DNA of 7,720 bases from Simkania sp. (lineage in GTDB: Bacteria; Chlamydiota; Chlamydiia; Chlamydiales; Simkaniaceae). The notes under the pieces were generated by a model. It ran no database searches. It was given only the letters and a program-made list of their open reading frames with translations, and was not told the origin of the DNA. Below, in pieces: positions 6,768 to 7,720 of the stretch. The position numbers and the translations under genes are program-made. Location: positions 1 to 7,720 of the forward strand of contig JANQSR010000135.1 in the NCBI GenBank assembly GCA_028279205.1, written 5' to 3'. How positions within the stretch are numbered: position 1 is the first letter of the stretch; every line of letters starts with the position of its first letter.

Positions 6768-7250
6768 ATGCCTGTTAAGAGGAGAAAAAAAACAGCAGCT
6801 TCTTCGAAGAAGACCACTCGTCGAAGAAAAACAGCAAAAGCGACTGCAAGAAAAACGGTTGCTCGTAAAACAACAAAAAGAAAAACGGCAAAACGTACGA
6901 CAGCCAAGCGTAAAACGGCAAAGCGTACAACAGCCAAGCGCAAGACAGCCAAGCGTAAAACGGCAAAACGTACAACAGCTAAGCGTAAAACCGCAAAACG
7001 TACAACGGCTAAGCGTAAAACCGCAAAACGTACAACAGCTAAGCGCAAGACAGCCAAGCGTAAAACGGCAAAACGTACGACAGCCAAGCGTAAAACCGCA
7101 AAACGTACAACAGCTAAGCGCAAGACAGTCAAGCGTACAAAAGTTGCGAAGGCCACAACTCGAAAAAAGCGAACAAAAACGGCAAAAGCATCAGCAGTTG
7201 CAGCGCCTGTGAAAAGACGCAGACGTCGCAGAAGATTAGCGTCTAAATAA
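6768..7250 (+). CDS. hctB: histone H1-like DNA-binding protein Hc2
   Basis: 160-aa, extremely basic protein made almost entirely of Lys, Arg, Thr and Ala, with no acidic residues visible. It has a short basic head (1-36), 18 tandem pentapeptides of the KRKTA/KRTTA type (37-126), and a tail ending in an arginine run (VKRRRRRRRLASK). This is the composition and build of chlamydial Hc2, which condenses the chromosome late in development as reticulate bodies become elementary bodies. ATG 6768 is chosen because AAGGAG (6754-6759) lies 8 nt upstream; an in-frame ATG at 6714 has no ribosome-binding site and would add 18 non-basic residues. Reading frames on the other strand and in the +2 frame across the repeat are by-products of its 15-bp period. 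A strong hairpin terminator follows. Other repeat-rich basic proteins, such as H1-like tails, are the only real alternative; the phylum context favours Hc2. Confidence 0.9.
   Translation: MPVKRRKKTAASSKKTTRRRKTAKATARKTVARKTTKRKTAKRTTAKRKTAKRTTAKRKTAKRKTAKRTTAKRKTAKRTTAKRKTAKRTTAKRKTAKRKTAKRTTAKRKTAKRTTAKRKTVKRTKVAKATTRKKRTKTAKASAVAAPVKRRRRRRRLASK
6876..7145 (+). repeat. 15-bp tandem repeat encoding 18 KR(K/T)TA units
   Basis: Eighteen 15-bp units with two alternating types, A (KRKTA) and B (KRTTA), in the order ABABA-ABABABA-ABAB, then two diverged units KRKTV and KRTKV. The doubled A units begin at residues 57/62 and 92/97, 35 residues apart. At DNA level the variant AAGCGCAAGACAG recurs at 6936, 7041 and 7116, offsets of 105 and 75 bp, which are whole multiples of 15. 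This indicates growth by duplication of multi-unit blocks rather than of single units. Confidence 0.92.
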
Positions 7251-7280
7251 TCGATTATAAAACACTTAAAAAGCCTTCTT

Positions 7281-7312
7281 TTAAAGGCACGAGATTAAAA
7301 TCGTGCCTTTAA
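7281..7312 (+). terminator. intrinsic terminator of hctB
   Basis: Perfect 12-bp stem TTAAAGGCACGA (7281-7292) and its complement TCGTGCCTTTAA (7301-7312) around an 8-nt loop, 30 nt after the hctB stop. The descending arm ends in T-rich sequence (CCTTTAATTT). On the minus strand the hairpin is followed by TTAAAAGAAGGCTTTTT, so it could also stop a transcript arriving from the right. An alternative small hairpin GCCTT/AAGGC (7273-7277/7284-7288) shares bases with its left arm and would compete with it. Confidence 0.8.
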
Positions 7313-7498
7313 TTTGTGACACTCCCAATCCCCTAAAGGGGATCTGGGCTTCTAAGCCAACATCTGGAGACGACCCGCCACTCATGCGGCTTCCAGGGAT
7401 GGGACGGCCTATTTCTAGATGATGACTCAGACAACTTTGACCCGTGGTCCAGGCTACTACTACTTTTCCCATATGGGATACGTAGATACGTGATATTC
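7313..7498. other. structured spacer without a confident gene
   Basis: Less A+T-rich than the DNA upstream of hctB, and dense in potential hairpins: CCCA-ATCCCC/GGGGAT-c-TGGG (7324-7348, 10 bp with one bulged C); GGCT/AGCC (7347-7350/7355-7358); and a nested hairpin at 7361-7401 (CATC, TGGA and CCGC arms pairing with GCGG, TCCA and GATG). I could not match it to tRNA, tmRNA, RNase P RNA, SRP RNA or 6S RNA. Plus-strand frames here are interrupted; one contains a membrane-like segment (see findings). Confidence 0.4.
7467..7491. repeat. 12-bp palindrome beside a GATACGT direct repeat
   Basis: TCCCATATGGGA (7467-7478) is a perfect palindrome. It runs into two direct copies of GATACGT at 7477-7483 and 7485-7491, the first of which overlaps the palindrome end. 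This looks like a possible protein-binding site, but its role is unknown and it is not next to an identified start codon. Confidence 0.4.
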
Positions 7499-7720
7499 TT
7501 ATTTTTTGGAGCTGCTATCTTCATATTGATGAGCCTTTTTTGAGATCGAATACCCCTTCCCGAAACAACCATCGCTTCTCGATGGCTCGTTGTCATTGCT
7601 GCTAAATGTATTTCTCCAAGAATCGATTGTCGCTTTGATTTCAGACTCGCACCTAGGCAGCTCGGGGGATTCACAAGTCATGTGAAGCTCAAACCCATCT
7701 CTCCATACAATAGTACATGC
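7499..7720 (-). CDS. possible 3' end of an unidentified minus-strand gene (partial)
   Basis: A reading frame enters from the right edge and stays open for 73 codons until TAA at 7501-7499. The predicted C-terminus is hydrophilic and serine-rich, ending QYEDSSSKK, with no membrane segment and no motif I recognise. About 64% of its codons begin with a purine, mildly favouring real coding. Against it, a plus-strand frame (7544-7720) and a different minus-strand frame (7677-7333) are also open over much of the same DNA, so the choice of strand is uncertain. If real it converges on hctB, and the hairpin at 7281-7312 could serve both transcripts. The start lies outside the window. Confidence 0.35.
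   Translation of the reverse strand, partial: ACTIVWRDGFELHMTCESPELPRCESEIKATIDSWRNTFSSNDNEPSRSDGCFGKGYSISKKAHQYEDSSSKK

Noticed and set aside
6876..7145. Regular repeats that might suggest a CRISPR array.
   Set aside because: The units are contiguous 15-bp coding repeats with no unique spacers, and they encode a recognisable basic protein.
6680..7156. Long minus-strand frame of repeated VRFAVLRLAV-type hydrophobic units opposite hctB.
   Set aside because: It mirrors the 15-bp hctB repeat, which lacks stops in several frames by construction. It has no ribosome-binding site, and a repeated Leu/Arg/Val protein is explained entirely by the antisense reading.
6859..7212. Plus-strand Gln/Arg/Ser/Val-repeat frame inside hctB.
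   Set aside because: Second-frame by-product of the same tandem repeat. The Hc2 frame has the ribosome-binding site, composition and terminator.
7345..7360. TGGGCTTCTAAGCC resembling a tRNA anticodon arm (Arg, TCT).
   Set aside because: The stem cannot form with a seven-base anticodon loop, and no D-arm, T-arm or acceptor stem surrounds it.
7333..7677. 115-codon open minus-strand frame with a possible GTG start at 7674.
   Set aside because: No ribosome-binding site, a low-complexity Ser/Arg/Pro/His composition, and conflict with the frame that enters from the window edge. Such a length can arise by chance, so it is kept out of the feature list.

Overview
The window most likely comes from a member of the phylum Chlamydiota, probably an environmental (amoeba-associated type) lineage rather than a classical Chlamydia. 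Three genes point there together: a lysine/arginine/alanine/threonine-repeat histone H1-like protein of the Hc2 type, a long three-domain IspG (583 aa, against roughly 370 aa for the short two-domain form such as E. coli's), and a long-clade pyrophosphate-dependent phosphofructokinase. I cannot name a species from sequence alone.

Layout. Bases 1-158 are a leader with promoter-like sequences. Bases 159-3465 hold a tightly packed plus-strand operon: PPi-phosphofructokinase (pfp), a metallo-beta-lactamase-fold hydrolase closely resembling NAPE-PLD, and a class I SAM-dependent methyltransferase. The first two genes overlap by 23 nt and the next two abut stop-to-start. A minus-strand AEC-family membrane transporter (3481-4425) meets this operon tail-to-tail with a 15-nt gap. 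Between the transporter and ispG (4554-6305, plus) two promoter candidates point at each other. After ispG comes a 462-nt non-coding stretch, extremely A+T-rich in its second half, then hctB (6768-7250) with an 18-unit pentapeptide repeat and a strong hairpin terminator (7281-7312). The last 400 bases hold hairpins and palindromes, several weak competing reading frames, and probably the 3' end of a minus-strand gene that runs off the edge.

How the parts relate. pfp is central glycolysis. ispG is the penultimate step of the MEP isoprenoid pathway and consumes methylerythritol cyclodiphosphate (MEcPP). Work in Chlamydia trachomatis implicated a MEP-pathway metabolite, identified as MEcPP, in releasing chlamydial histones from DNA. 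Finding the MEcPP-consuming enzyme directly upstream of the Hc2-type histone gene is therefore the most thought-provoking arrangement here. The link is an inference from gene order plus published biology and is not shown by the sequence. I see no CRISPR array, insertion sequence, tRNA or rRNA.
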